From NCBI GenBank assembly GCA_964448675.1, contig CAYUZU010000001.1:186001-250000 (forward strand): a stretch of 64,000 nt of DNA. Direction: 5' to 3'. The stretch is from CAYUZU01 sp964448675. GTDB lineage: Bacteria; Planctomycetota; Phycisphaerae; UBA1845; Fen-1342. Numbering within the stretch: position 1 is the stretch's first letter; every line of letters starts with the position of its first letter. Of this stretch, positions 35,154 through 43,627 are shown piece after piece. The position numbers were made by a program, and so were the translations under genes. The notes beneath the pieces are model-generated. The model was not told the DNA's origin. It did not search any database and saw only the letters and a list, made by a program, of their open reading frames with translations.

Positions 35154-36371
35154 TCAATAGTTGACATAGATTGGGTTCGTCAGCGCCGTGCGGTGGCCGT
35201 AAATGAGGCGGTTGATGAGCCCTTCGACCTCGGTCGCGCCGAATAGCTCGACACGGTAGTACGTCTGCGCGCCCGCGGCGGGAATGTCGAAGAAGGCCAC
35301 CTGGGCGCCGCTGCCGGCGACGAACCACGCCCGGTGCCAGTCGCCGTCCTTGATCACGCCAAGAAACTGGAGGTTGGCCGTTGTCTCCATGCGGTCCAGG
35401 GCGATCAGGGCCCACAGCCGGTCCGACAGCCGTAGTCGGCCGCGGTTCATCGAATCCAGCACGAAGTCGGGGATCTCGACGATGTCGCCCGGTCCCGCCG
35501 GGGCGCCCGCGATCCGGATGTCGAACGCGATGGGCTCGCCCGCGCCGGCGACGCTGTCCCCCATCATCGCGTCGGTGGTGCCGTCGGCGGCGACATCGGC
35601 CGTAAAGGTCAGCCGCGGGCCCCACGGCGCGTAGCTGATCGCCGCGTGGCCGGCTGCGATGCCGGCGAGAATGCCTTCGGCAGTGAACTCGTCGGCGTAG
35701 ACCCAGGTCGTTGGCTGGCCGTGGCCGGTGAAGGGGGCCATCCAGTCGTGCAGGTGGTGCGTGTCGCTGCCGCCGACACCGTTTATCCGCCGCCGCGCGA
35801 GCAGCAGGTCGTCCCAGAAATCATGGGCGGCGCTGAAGTTGCTGTTAATGAGCATCGGACCGTTCCACACCTCCACGCAGTCCGCCGCCGCGGGGACGGC
35901 ATACTGCCAGTGCAGTGGCGGGCGGGCCGGGTGGTTGACCGAGAAGAGGGCGCCGGCGGCGCGGGCGGCCTCGGCGGCCGCCGCCGCGTCGAGGTCGAGG
36001 TTCGCCTGCCACATGGCGGCGTAGTCCCACGGCTCGGCCTTCCAGGCGTTGGCGTGCCCGCCGGCACTGGTCCACTCGATGCCATAGAGCAGCACCAAGG
36101 TGTCGGACACGTAGTCCGGGTCGAGCCAGTGGGTCGGGCGGCCGTCCATGTAGCTGTCGTGGTCGGTCAGGGCGAAGAAGTCGAGGCCACGCGCGGTGGC
36201 GCTGGCGAGCACCTCGGCGACCGGGCTGTCGCCGTCGCTGTGCAGCGAGTGGCTGTGCAAGTCGCCGGCGTACCATTCGCCCGCGCCGGCGGTGCCGGCC
36301 AGCAGGCAAAGCATGGGGATCGCGGCCAGGACCAGCGCGGTGTGCTGTTGATTGAACACGGTCGAGCGCAT
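35154..36371 (-). CDS. Exported PHP-domain (CehA/McbA-type) metal hydrolase
   Basis: This is a 405-residue exported protein. After a signal sequence (HTALVLAAIPMLCLLAGTAGA) the PHP metal-site motifs appear in order: GDLHSHSLHSDG, FFALTDHDSYMDG, YGIEWTSAGGHANAW, FSVNHPARPP and GVGGSDTHHLHDW. This is the set expected of CehA/McbA-family phosphoesterases or carboxylesterases with two or three metal ions. The C-terminal 140 residues are beta-rich (PIAFDIRIAGAPAGPGDIVE) and resemble a sandwich accessory domain. GGAGG lies 5 nt before the ATG at 36371. The substrate is unknown. Confidence 0.82.
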   Translation of the reverse strand: MRSTVFNQQHTALVLAAIPMLCLLAGTAGAGEWYAGDLHSHSLHSDGDSPVAEVLASATARGLDFFALTDHDSYMDGRPTHWLDPDYVSDTLVLLYGIEWTSAGGHANAWKAEPWDYAAMWQANLDLDAAAAAEAARAAGALFSVNHPARPPLHWQYAVPAAADCVEVWNGPMLINSNFSAAHDFWDDLLLARRRINGVGGSDTHHLHDWMAPFTGHGQPTTWVYADEFTAEGILAGIAAGHAAISYAPWGPRLTFTADVAADGTTDAMMGDSVAGAGEPIAFDIRIAGAPAGPGDIVEIPDFVLDSMNRGRLRLSDRLWALIALDRMETTANLQFLGVIKDGDWHRAWFVAGSGAQVAFFDIPAAGAQTYYRVELFGATEVEGLINRLIYGHRTALTNPIYVNY

Positions 36372-36497
36372 CATTACCTCCATGAACGGGCCCGCATCGG
36401 CGGCCATTGGACCACGCGGCCGCCGCCGTTGTCCAGCGCGGGCGGCACAGGATGTCCCGGTGCAATCGGATGCGGATGTCGGACGGGCGGCGTGCGG

Positions 36498-38660
36498 CTA
36501 CACACCCTGGGCGAACTGCGTGCGGACCAGGGTGGCGTAGAACGGGCAGGTGTCGAGCAGTTCGTCGTGGCGGCCGAGGCCGACGACGCGCCCTTCGTTC
36601 AGCACGACGATGAGGTCGGCCTGGGCGATGGTGCTGAAGCGGTGGGCGATGATGAATGTCGTCCGGCCGCGGGTGACGTCTTCGAGGGCTTCCTGGATCT
36701 TGCGCTCTGATTCCGTGTCGACCTGGCTGGTGGCCTCGTCGAGGATCAGGATCGACGGGTCGCGGACGATCGCCCGCGCGAGCACGATCCGCTGCCGCTG
36801 GCCGCCCGAGAGCGTGCGGGCGTTGATGCGGGCATCCATCCCGGTGGTGACGGCGCCATTGTGCTCGACGCGCAGTGCCTGAATGAACTCGTCGGCGTGA
36901 GCGCGGCGGGCGGCCTGCAGAACCGCGTCGTCACTCGCGCCGTTGGCACCATAGGCGATGTTGGCCCGCACCGTATCGGAGAAGATGATCGATTCCTGCG
37001 TGACCAGGCCGATCTGGGCCCGCACCGACGCCGCCGACACCCGGGTGATGTCCGTGCCGTCGATGAGGATCTGCCCGCCGGTGGGCGCGAAGAAGCGCAG
37101 CAGCAGCGAGACAAGGGTGGTCTTGCCCGAGCCGTTGGGGCCGACCACTGCCACGACCTGACCCTTGCGTACCGCCAGGCTGACGCCGTCGAGCACCGGC
37201 CGCTGCGGATTGCTCGGGTAGGCGAACGAGACATCGCGAAACTCGATCCCCTGCTGCAGCGCGGGCAGGGCGGGGGCCTGCTCGGTCGGGGCGGCGGCCT
37301 CCTCGATCGGCAGGTCCATGACCTCGAACAGGCGCCGGGCCGAGGCCTCGGCCGCCTGCAGGCGATTGTTGACGTTGCCCATCTTGCGCAGCGGATCGAA
37401 CATCGCGCCGAGGCCGATGACCGCGCCGAAGAACAGGTGTGGCGCGAGGTCCCGGTCGAATACGCGCATGCCGCCATAGAGGATGAACGCGGCCACGGCG
37501 ACCGTTGCCAGCAGCTCCAGCGCGGGGCGGCTGGCGGCGTCGACCATTTCGATGTGGGTCTGGGCGCGCGTGAGTTCGCGGCCCTCGTGCTCGAACCGGC
37601 GGCTCTCGGCGGATTGCATGTTGAACGCTTTCACCACGCGCACGCCGGCCAGCCGCTCGCCGAGGTGATCCAGCAGCCGCCCCCATGATTCGGACGCGCG
37701 CTTCTGCGAGCGCTTCACCAGGCGGCCGAAGACGCGGATGAGCACGGCCCCGATGGGCAGGCCGACGAGCCCGATCAGCAGCATGTGCCAGTCGATGAGC
37801 AGTGTCAGTGTGAGCACGCCGAGGGCCTTCAGCGGCTCGCGGACCACCTTGCCGAACAGGGTCGAGACGCCGACCTCGACCTTGTTGATGTCGGTCGCGA
37901 AGCGGGCCAGCAGATCGCCGGGCGGCTGGGTGCTGTGCCAGTCGACCGGCAGGCGCAGCGCGTGATCGGCGAGGGTGGTGCGCAGGTCGTGCATGGAGCG
38001 CTGCACGGCGCGCGCGATCAGGCCGTCGTTGATCAGGCGGCACACGGCGCCGAGCAGGTTGATCACCACGACCGCCGCCATCACGACCACCAGGGCGCGA
38101 AAGCGGTCGTCCTTGGTACGGCCGATGGGCAGGGCCTCGGCCATGCCGCTCGCCGCGGGCCACCACCACTTGTGCGGTGCAAGCGCCAGCGTGACCTCCC
38201 GCGTCTGGTCGTTGGTGCCGACCACCAGGACGTCCGGCAGCGTTGTATCATCGACCCGGGCCAGGCGGGCGCTGATTTCGAACGCGCTGCCCGGCGTGCC
38301 GCCGAGCGCCGCAATCCGGTCGCCGGTTTGCAGTACGTCGGCGTTGGGCGAATCGTCGCGGATCGCGGCCAAAACCAGCCCGCGGGGGTTATCGGGCAGG
38401 TCGGCCGGCACGACGACGCCGAGCCGCCGCTCGGTTTCGGAGCGGTGCAGCCAGTCGACCAGCGATTCGTGCTCGGCGAAGATCACCTTGAGCACGGGGA
38501 TGATGCTGGAGACGCTGAACGTGTAGAAGATGCTGACCCCGACGGCCGCGATCAGGCCCAGGATGACGCCGCGCCGGTGGGGGCGCAGGAAGGCCAGCGC
38601 CCGGCGGAAGTTGGAAAGCCAGCGATCATTACGATCTTTTTTCATGGCGGGACGTATCAT
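36498..38660 (-). CDS. MsbA-like ABC exporter with PDZ-like periplasmic loop
   Basis: This is a 720-residue half-transporter in which six transmembrane helices are fused to an ATPase. The ATPase shows Walker A GPNGSGKTT, signature RTLSGGQRQR, Walker B ILILDEATSQVD and H-loop IIAHRFST. Unlike MsbA, TM1 (about 31-57) and TM2 (about 187-207) are separated by roughly 130 residues. Within these, residues 90-162 look like a PDZ domain (NPRGLVLAAIRDDSPNADVL, then TGDRIAALGG). A role in exporting LPS, lipid or peptide is inferred; waaA and kdsB make lipid A-core export plausible. The start may be 38660 or the Met codon at 38645; neither has a clear ribosome site. It diverges from the DegT gene. Confidence 0.85.
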   Translation of the reverse strand: MIRPAMKKDRNDRWLSNFRRALAFLRPHRRGVILGLIAAVGVSIFYTFSVSSIIPVLKVIFAEHESLVDWLHRSETERRLGVVVPADLPDNPRGLVLAAIRDDSPNADVLQTGDRIAALGGTPGSAFEISARLARVDDTTLPDVLVVGTNDQTREVTLALAPHKWWWPAASGMAEALPIGRTKDDRFRALVVVMAAVVVINLLGAVCRLINDGLIARAVQRSMHDLRTTLADHALRLPVDWHSTQPPGDLLARFATDINKVEVGVSTLFGKVVREPLKALGVLTLTLLIDWHMLLIGLVGLPIGAVLIRVFGRLVKRSQKRASESWGRLLDHLGERLAGVRVVKAFNMQSAESRRFEHEGRELTRAQTHIEMVDAASRPALELLATVAVAAFILYGGMRVFDRDLAPHLFFGAVIGLGAMFDPLRKMGNVNNRLQAAEASARRLFEVMDLPIEEAAAPTEQAPALPALQQGIEFRDVSFAYPSNPQRPVLDGVSLAVRKGQVVAVVGPNGSGKTTLVSLLLRFFAPTGGQILIDGTDITRVSAASVRAQIGLVTQESIIFSDTVRANIAYGANGASDDAVLQAARRAHADEFIQALRVEHNGAVTTGMDARINARTLSGGQRQRIVLARAIVRDPSILILDEATSQVDTESERKIQEALEDVTRGRTTFIIAHRFSTIAQADLIVVLNEGRVVGLGRHDELLDTCPFYATLVRTQFAQGV

Positions 38661-38777
38661 AACGGGGTTCGAGGTGGGCGTGCACCACCGCCCCCGGCCA
38701 TGTTACAGTGCGTGTTCCGCCGTGCGGGTGCCGACCCGCCGCCAGCCCCGCGTTTCGGGATAGAAGGGAGAACGTTC

Positions 38778-39893
38778 GTGAGCCGTGCCGTCAGCCTGTC
38801 GGCCCAGGATATTACCGAGGCCGAGATCAATGCCGTTGTCGAGGTCATGCGTTCCGATCGGCTCAGCCTGGGGCCGAAGCTCGGCGAATTCGAGGAAGCG
38901 TTCCGCCAGCGGCTGGGTCTCAAGCACGCGATCTGTTGCAGCAGCGGCACGGCGGGCCTGCACCTGTGCTGGCACGCGATGGGAGTGGGGCCGGGCGATG
39001 AGGTGATCACCACGCCGTTTTCGTTCATCGCGTCGAGCAACAGCATCATGTTCGACGGCGGCAAGCCGGTGTTCGTCGACATCGATCCGCAGACGTGGCA
39101 GATCGACGCCGGGCGGATCGAAGCGGCGATTACCCCGCGCACCAGGGCGATCCTGCCGGTGGACGTGTTCGGCTCACTGCCGGACATGGACGCGGTTTGG
39201 GAGATTGCGCGCAAGCACAACCTCCGTGTGCTGGAGGACTCGTGCGAGGCGCTCGGGGCGACGTACCAGGGCAAGCCCGCGGGCTCCATTGGCGAGGCCG
39301 GCGTTTTCGCGTTCTACCCCAACAAGCAGATCACCACGGGCGAGGGCGGCATGGTCGTTACCAACGATGACGACCTCGCGTTCAAGGTTCGCTCGTGCTG
39401 CAACCAGGGGCGCGACCCCGGGGCCGGCTGGCTGGCGCACGCCCGGCTCGGCTACAACTATCGCCTGACCGACATTCAGGCGGCGATCGGCGTCGAGCAG
39501 ATGCGCCGCCTCGACGAGATCCTGGCCAAACGCGCCCGCGCCGCCGAGCTGTACCGCGAGCGGCTGGCGGACGAGCCGCGCGTCAGCCTGATGCGGATCC
39601 CCGACGAAGTGCAGATCAGCTGGTTCGTCTTCGTGCTGCGGTTGGCGGATGATTACACCAAGGGGCAGCGCGACAAGATCCTGGCCGGCCTGCGCGAGAA
39701 GAACATCGGCTGCAACGACTACTTCACGCCGATTCACCTGCAGCCGTTCTACGTCGAGGCGCTGGGGCACAAGCCGGGTGAGTTCCCGGTGACCGAGGCG
39801 CTGGCGGAGCGCACGATTGCGCTGCCGTTCCACAATCACCTGACGCCCGCTGATGCCGACTACGTCGTCGAAACGCTGCGCAGCCTGCTCTGA
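38778..39893 (+). CDS. DegT/DnrJ/EryC1-family aminotransferase
   Basis: This is a 371-residue PLP enzyme of the sugar aminotransferase group, acting on nucleotide-linked keto sugars in surface polysaccharide synthesis. Motifs are CCSSGTAGLHLCWHAMGVG, TTPFSFIASSNSI, LEDSCEALGATYQG and the PLP lysine in AFYPNKQITTGEGGM. NYRLTDIQAAIGVEQM and IALPFHNHLTPADADYV close the fold. Translation starts at a GTG (38778) with GAAGGGAG 7-8 nt upstream. The reading frame is open far upstream, but that part is antisense to the ABC exporter and not coding. The sugar substrate cannot be told from sequence. Confidence 0.9.
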   Translation: MSRAVSLSAQDITEAEINAVVEVMRSDRLSLGPKLGEFEEAFRQRLGLKHAICCSSGTAGLHLCWHAMGVGPGDEVITTPFSFIASSNSIMFDGGKPVFVDIDPQTWQIDAGRIEAAITPRTRAILPVDVFGSLPDMDAVWEIARKHNLRVLEDSCEALGATYQGKPAGSIGEAGVFAFYPNKQITTGEGGMVVTNDDDLAFKVRSCCNQGRDPGAGWLAHARLGYNYRLTDIQAAIGVEQMRRLDEILAKRARAAELYRERLADEPRVSLMRIPDEVQISWFVFVLRLADDYTKGQRDKILAGLREKNIGCNDYFTPIHLQPFYVEALGHKPGEFPVTEALAERTIALPFHNHLTPADADYVVETLRSLL

Positions 39894-39985
39894 GAGCGGG
39901 CGCGGCGGGGCGGCTTGACCGCGGCCCATTCGATCCGGTTCAATACCCGTCTCGTGTGAGCGTGCGAGCAAGGGAGCGGCGTGGC

Positions 39986-41053
39986 GTGATTCCGGTATCG
40001 ATCCAGCATGTCGTCAAGACCTTTGGCCGGGTCCGCGCGCTCGACGACGTCAGCGTCGAGATCGAGCGCGGCGAGCTCTTCTTCCTGCTGGGGCCATCGG
40101 GGTGTGGCAAGACCACGCTGCTGCGGACGATTGCGGGGTTCTATCAGCCGAACGGCGGCCGGGTCCTCTTCGACGGGCGTGACGTCACGCGGCTGGCGCC
40201 GCAGCATCGCGATACGGGCATGGTGTTTCAGAATTACGCCCTCTGGCCGCACATGACGGTCGAGGCGAACGTGGCGTTCGGGCTGCGCGTCCGCCGGCTG
40301 CCGCGGCGCGAGCGGCGGCAGCGCGTGAGCGAAGCCCTCGGCACCGTGCGGATGGACCAGTACGCCAAGCGCAAGCCGAACCAGCTTTCCGGCGGGCAGC
40401 AGCAACGCGTGGCGCTGGCCCGGGCGCTGGTGATCCGGCCCAAGTGCCTGCTGTTGGACGAGCCGCTGAGCAACCTCGACGCCAAGCTGCGCTTGGAGAT
40501 GCGGACCGAGATCCGCCGCCTGTGCAAGCAGTCGGGCCTGACCGGCATCTACGTGACGCACGACCAGAAAGAGGCGCTGTCGATTGCCGACCGCATGGCC
40601 GTCATGTTCGACGGGCGCGTCGGACAGGTCGGCACGCCGCGGGCGCTGTACCGCAACCCGGCGGATGCGGCGATTGCCGACTTCCTGGGCGAAACGAATT
40701 TTGTCGACGCGACGGTGCGGGCAGCGACGGCGGGGCGGCGTGAGCTGGAGACCGCCCTCGGGCCGCTCGTCGCCATGGCGCGCGAGGATGCGCCGGCTGG
40801 CGGCCGCTGCACGGTTTCGATTCGGCCGGAAGCGATCGTCGAGAGCACGGGCGATGGCGACGCCAACCGTTTCGAGGCCGAGGTGGTCCACACGATCTAC
40901 CTGGGCGACACGCAGCAGTTGACCATTCGCGTCGGGGAGGCGCACCTGCGGGTCGCGATGGTCGAGCGGGCCGGGCACCGGCCGGTCGAGACCGGCAGCC
41001 GGCTGGCGTTCGCGATCGATCCGTACGACGTGGTCGTGTTGCCGTCGACGTAG
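39986..41053 (+). CDS. ABC importer ATP-binding protein (MalK/PotA/FbpC type)
   Basis: This is an ATPase subunit of about 355 residues for a binding-protein-dependent importer. Walker A is GPSGCGKTTLL, the Q-loop MVFQNYALWPHMTV, signature NQLSGGQQQRVALARAL, Walker B CLLLDEPLSNLDAKLR and H-loop YVTHDQKEAL. The C-terminal TOBE domain (SIRPEAIVES, then VVHTIYLGDTQQLTIRVG) is that of the iron, polyamine and sugar families. I prefer the GTG at 39986, preceded by AGGGAG, over the GTG at 39956. The binding protein follows after 155 bp, but no permease gene is present. Confidence 0.9.
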   Translation: MIPVSIQHVVKTFGRVRALDDVSVEIERGELFFLLGPSGCGKTTLLRTIAGFYQPNGGRVLFDGRDVTRLAPQHRDTGMVFQNYALWPHMTVEANVAFGLRVRRLPRRERRQRVSEALGTVRMDQYAKRKPNQLSGGQQQRVALARALVIRPKCLLLDEPLSNLDAKLRLEMRTEIRRLCKQSGLTGIYVTHDQKEALSIADRMAVMFDGRVGQVGTPRALYRNPADAAIADFLGETNFVDATVRAATAGRRELETALGPLVAMAREDAPAGGRCTVSIRPEAIVESTGDGDANRFEAEVVHTIYLGDTQQLTIRVGEAHLRVAMVERAGHRPVETGSRLAFAIDPYDVVVLPST

Positions 41054-41087
41054 CGCCCGGGCCCAAGGATGCGGTGCGGCCAGAAGC

Positions 41088-41112
41088 GCACGGCTCACAG
41101 TGTCGTGGCACA
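41088..41112. repeat. 25-bp palindromic intergenic repeat, copy B
   Basis: GCACGGCTCACAG then TGTCGTGGCACA matches the family with two changes in the right arm. A second half-copy, GCCGTGGCACA, follows at 41118-41128. It lies between the ABC ATPase and the binding-protein gene. Confidence 0.7.
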
Positions 41113-41208
41113 AGGTCGCCGTGGCACAGGGCTTCTAGGACTGATCATCGATGATTGATCATGGGTAATTGACTCCGGTCTTTGTTGATTCACGAAGGAC
41201 TTCTTCCG

Positions 41209-42537
41209 ATGCGAACCACTCTGCTGATGACGCTGGTCGCCATGACGGTGACGCTATTGTCGTTCGCCACGCCGGCCGTCGCCGCCGACTACGAACTCGA
41301 GATCGTCACCCCGCACAACGACGACATCCAGTTCGAGTTCGAACGGGCTTTCGCCGCTCACCTCGGCCGGCCCGTCAAGATCCGCTGGATCAAGCGCGGC
41401 ACGGTCGAGATCATCCAGCTGCTCGACGGTCGCGACCGCGCCGCCAAGGGCGAGTCGTTCGACCTCGACGTTTTCTTCGGCGGTGGTGTTCCGTACCACG
41501 ACCTCGCCGCCGAGAAGGGCTACCTCGAAGCCCCCGACCTCCCCGCGGCGATTCTCGCCGGCATTCCCAAGGAAATCGCCGGCGTGGCCAACTACGATGC
41601 GAAGCACCATCGCTGGTTCGGCGCGGCGCTGTCGTCATTCGGTGTGCTGATGAACCGCCGCGGGCTCCAGAACCAGAACCTGCCCGAGATCGAGCGCTGG
41701 GCGGACCTGTCCAGGCCGGAGATGTTCAGCTGGGTAGCGATCGCCGATCCGCGCAAGTCGGCCAGCGTACTGGTGAGTTACGAGCTCATCCTCCAGCAGC
41801 ACGGCTGGGAGAAGGGCTGGCCGATGCTGATGAGGATTGCGGCCAATTCGCGGCAAATCACGGATTCGTCGAGTGCCATTCCCAACCTCGTCGCCACCGG
41901 CGATGCCCTGGCCGGCCCCTGCATCGATTTCTACGCCTACAGCCGCGTGGCCCAGGCCGGCGACAAGGTGCTGGCGTACGTGAATCCGAAGGGCGGCTCG
42001 GCGATTACGCCTGACCCGATCTCGATGCTGCGCAAGCCGCCACACCGCGAACTCGCCGAGAAGTTCGTCGCATTCGTGCTCAGCCCGGCCGGGCAGCGCT
42101 TGTGGGTGCTGCCGCCCGGGACGCCCGGCGGTCCGGCGGAGCACGCCCTGTTCCGCATGCCGATTCGCCCCGACGTGTGCCAGGAACATGTCGACCAGAT
42201 GGTGATCAAGGATCCGTACGAGCAGGCGGCCGAGGGCGCCTTCCGCGAGGTCAGCGACGACAAGCAGCGGCGGCGGCGCGTGCTGCTGGCGGAGCTGATG
42301 GGGGCGGCACTGGTCGACCTGCACCGCGATCTGAAGGACGCCTGGCAGGCACTGGTCGACGGCGGCATGAAGCCCGCCGCCGTGGCCGAGTGGAACAAGC
42401 TGCCGTTCAGCGAGGAAGAGGGCTGGAAGCTCGCCGAAACGCTCGAAGCCGGCGGTCGCGACGCCAAGAGCATCACCCGCGACTGGACACGCGAGTTCCG
42501 CCGCAAGTACGACCGCGTCAAGCGCCTCTCGCGGTGA
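41209..42537 (+). CDS. ABC importer extracellular solute-binding protein
   Basis: This is a 442-residue periplasmic binding protein. The signal peptide (LLMTLVAMTVTLLSFATPAVAA) precedes ELEIVTPHNDDIQFEFERAF, the first lobe of a family-1/6 (iron or thiamine type) binding protein. LDVFFGGGVPYHDLAAEKG and WADLSRPEMFSWVAIADPRK follow, and the C-terminus contains AEKFVAFVLSPAGQRLW. This resembles ferric-iron and spermidine-type proteins. The C-terminal 120 residues (from RRRRVLLAEL) form an extra helical segment beyond the usual fold. It pairs with the ATPase upstream. GAAGGA precedes the ATG by 8 nt. The ligand is unknown. Confidence 0.82.
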   Translation: MRTTLLMTLVAMTVTLLSFATPAVAADYELEIVTPHNDDIQFEFERAFAAHLGRPVKIRWIKRGTVEIIQLLDGRDRAAKGESFDLDVFFGGGVPYHDLAAEKGYLEAPDLPAAILAGIPKEIAGVANYDAKHHRWFGAALSSFGVLMNRRGLQNQNLPEIERWADLSRPEMFSWVAIADPRKSASVLVSYELILQQHGWEKGWPMLMRIAANSRQITDSSSAIPNLVATGDALAGPCIDFYAYSRVAQAGDKVLAYVNPKGGSAITPDPISMLRKPPHRELAEKFVAFVLSPAGQRLWVLPPGTPGGPAEHALFRMPIRPDVCQEHVDQMVIKDPYEQAAEGAFREVSDDKQRRRRVLLAELMGAALVDLHRDLKDAWQALVDGGMKPAAVAEWNKLPFSEEEGWKLAETLEAGGRDAKSITRDWTREFRRKYDRVKRLSR

Positions 42538-42676
42538 GGTCCGGCAGGCCGGCCGGCGCCCGCGACCGCGTGCCCACAACGGCGCACAAGTCCCGACAAG
42601 TGCCGACTGGCGCTGGGCCGGCCGCCTGCGATAATAGGGGTCGGGCGACGAATACCCGCATGGGAGGTGAGACCGC

Positions 42677-43627
42677 GTGACCGATGTTCTTATGCTCGAC
42701 AATGTCACCAAGCGCTTCGGCAAGTTCACCGCCGTCGAGCGCTTCTCGCTGCGGCTGCCGCAGGGGGACGTGCTGGGTTTCCTGGGCCCGAACGGGGCCG
42801 GCAAGACCACGACGATCCGGATGATCATGAGCATCATCTACCCGGACGAGGGCACGATCAGCGTGCTGGGGCACCCGCGGGCGTCGGAGGTCAAGGATCG
42901 CATCGGCTACCTGCCCGAGGAGCGCGGGCTGTATCGCAAGATGTCCGTCAACGAGACGCTGACCTACTTCGGGCAGCTCAAGGGCCTGAGCGGCCGCCAG
43001 CTGCGCGAGCGGGTCGATGCGGGACTCGAGCGCGTCAATCTCCAGGACTGGAAGAACAAGAAGGTCGAGGCGCTCTCCAAGGGCATGTCGCAGAAGCTGC
43101 AGTTCATCAGCGCGATCCTGCACGACCCGGAGCTGGTCATCCTCGACGAGCCGTTTTCCGGGCTCGATCCGCTGAACGTGCACATGCTCGAGCGGCTCAT
43201 CGGCGACCTGCGCGCCGCCGGCAAGACGGTGATCTTCTCGACGCACCAGATGAACCAGGCCGAGCGCATGTGTGACCGCATCGTGCTCATCAACAAGGGC
43301 CACAAGATCATCGACGGGACGATCAACGAAGTCCGGTCGCAGTTCGCCAGCCGGGTGGTCGTGGTCGACGGCGACGGCGATCTCGCACCGCTGGCGTCGG
43401 TCGAAGGGGTCGAGGACGCCCAGATCACCGCCGGGCATGCCCGCGTGGCGCTGGCTGACGGTGTGAACCCGAACGTGCTGCTCGAGCGGGCGATGCAGTC
43501 AGCTCGCGTGCTGCGTTTCGAGATCCAGCGGCCGGACCTGCAGGAGATCTTCGTGAAGCTGGTGGGCGCCGACGCGCCGCCGGCGCTGGTCGCCACGCTG
43601 CGCGACGAGGAGGTGGCCCATGGGTAA
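42677..43627 (+). CDS. ABC-2 exporter ATP-binding protein (NatA-like)
   Basis: This is a 316-residue ATPase with Walker A FLGPNGAGKTTTI, signature EALSKGMSQKLQ, Walker B LVILDEPFSGLDPL and H-loop FSTHQMNQAE. The C-terminal DUF4162-type region (VVVVDGDGDLAPLASVEGVE) is typical of Na+-efflux NatA-like proteins. It starts at GTG 42677 after a strong GGGAGGTGAG. Its stop overlaps the start of the permease gene by 8 bp, so the two are co-translated. A -10 hexamer GATAAT lies at 42630-42635, with CTGGCG 17 bp upstream. The exported substrate is not known. Confidence 0.9.
   Translation: MTDVLMLDNVTKRFGKFTAVERFSLRLPQGDVLGFLGPNGAGKTTTIRMIMSIIYPDEGTISVLGHPRASEVKDRIGYLPEERGLYRKMSVNETLTYFGQLKGLSGRQLRERVDAGLERVNLQDWKNKKVEALSKGMSQKLQFISAILHDPELVILDEPFSGLDPLNVHMLERLIGDLRAAGKTVIFSTHQMNQAERMCDRIVLINKGHKIIDGTINEVRSQFASRVVVVDGDGDLAPLASVEGVEDAQITAGHARVALADGVNPNVLLERAMQSARVLRFEIQRPDLQEIFVKLVGADAPPALVATLRDEEVAHG

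Noticed and set aside
37785..38777. In-frame extension upstream of the DegT aminotransferase
   Set aside because: It lies antisense within the ABC exporter; a GTG with a good ribosome site at 38778 fits the family start.
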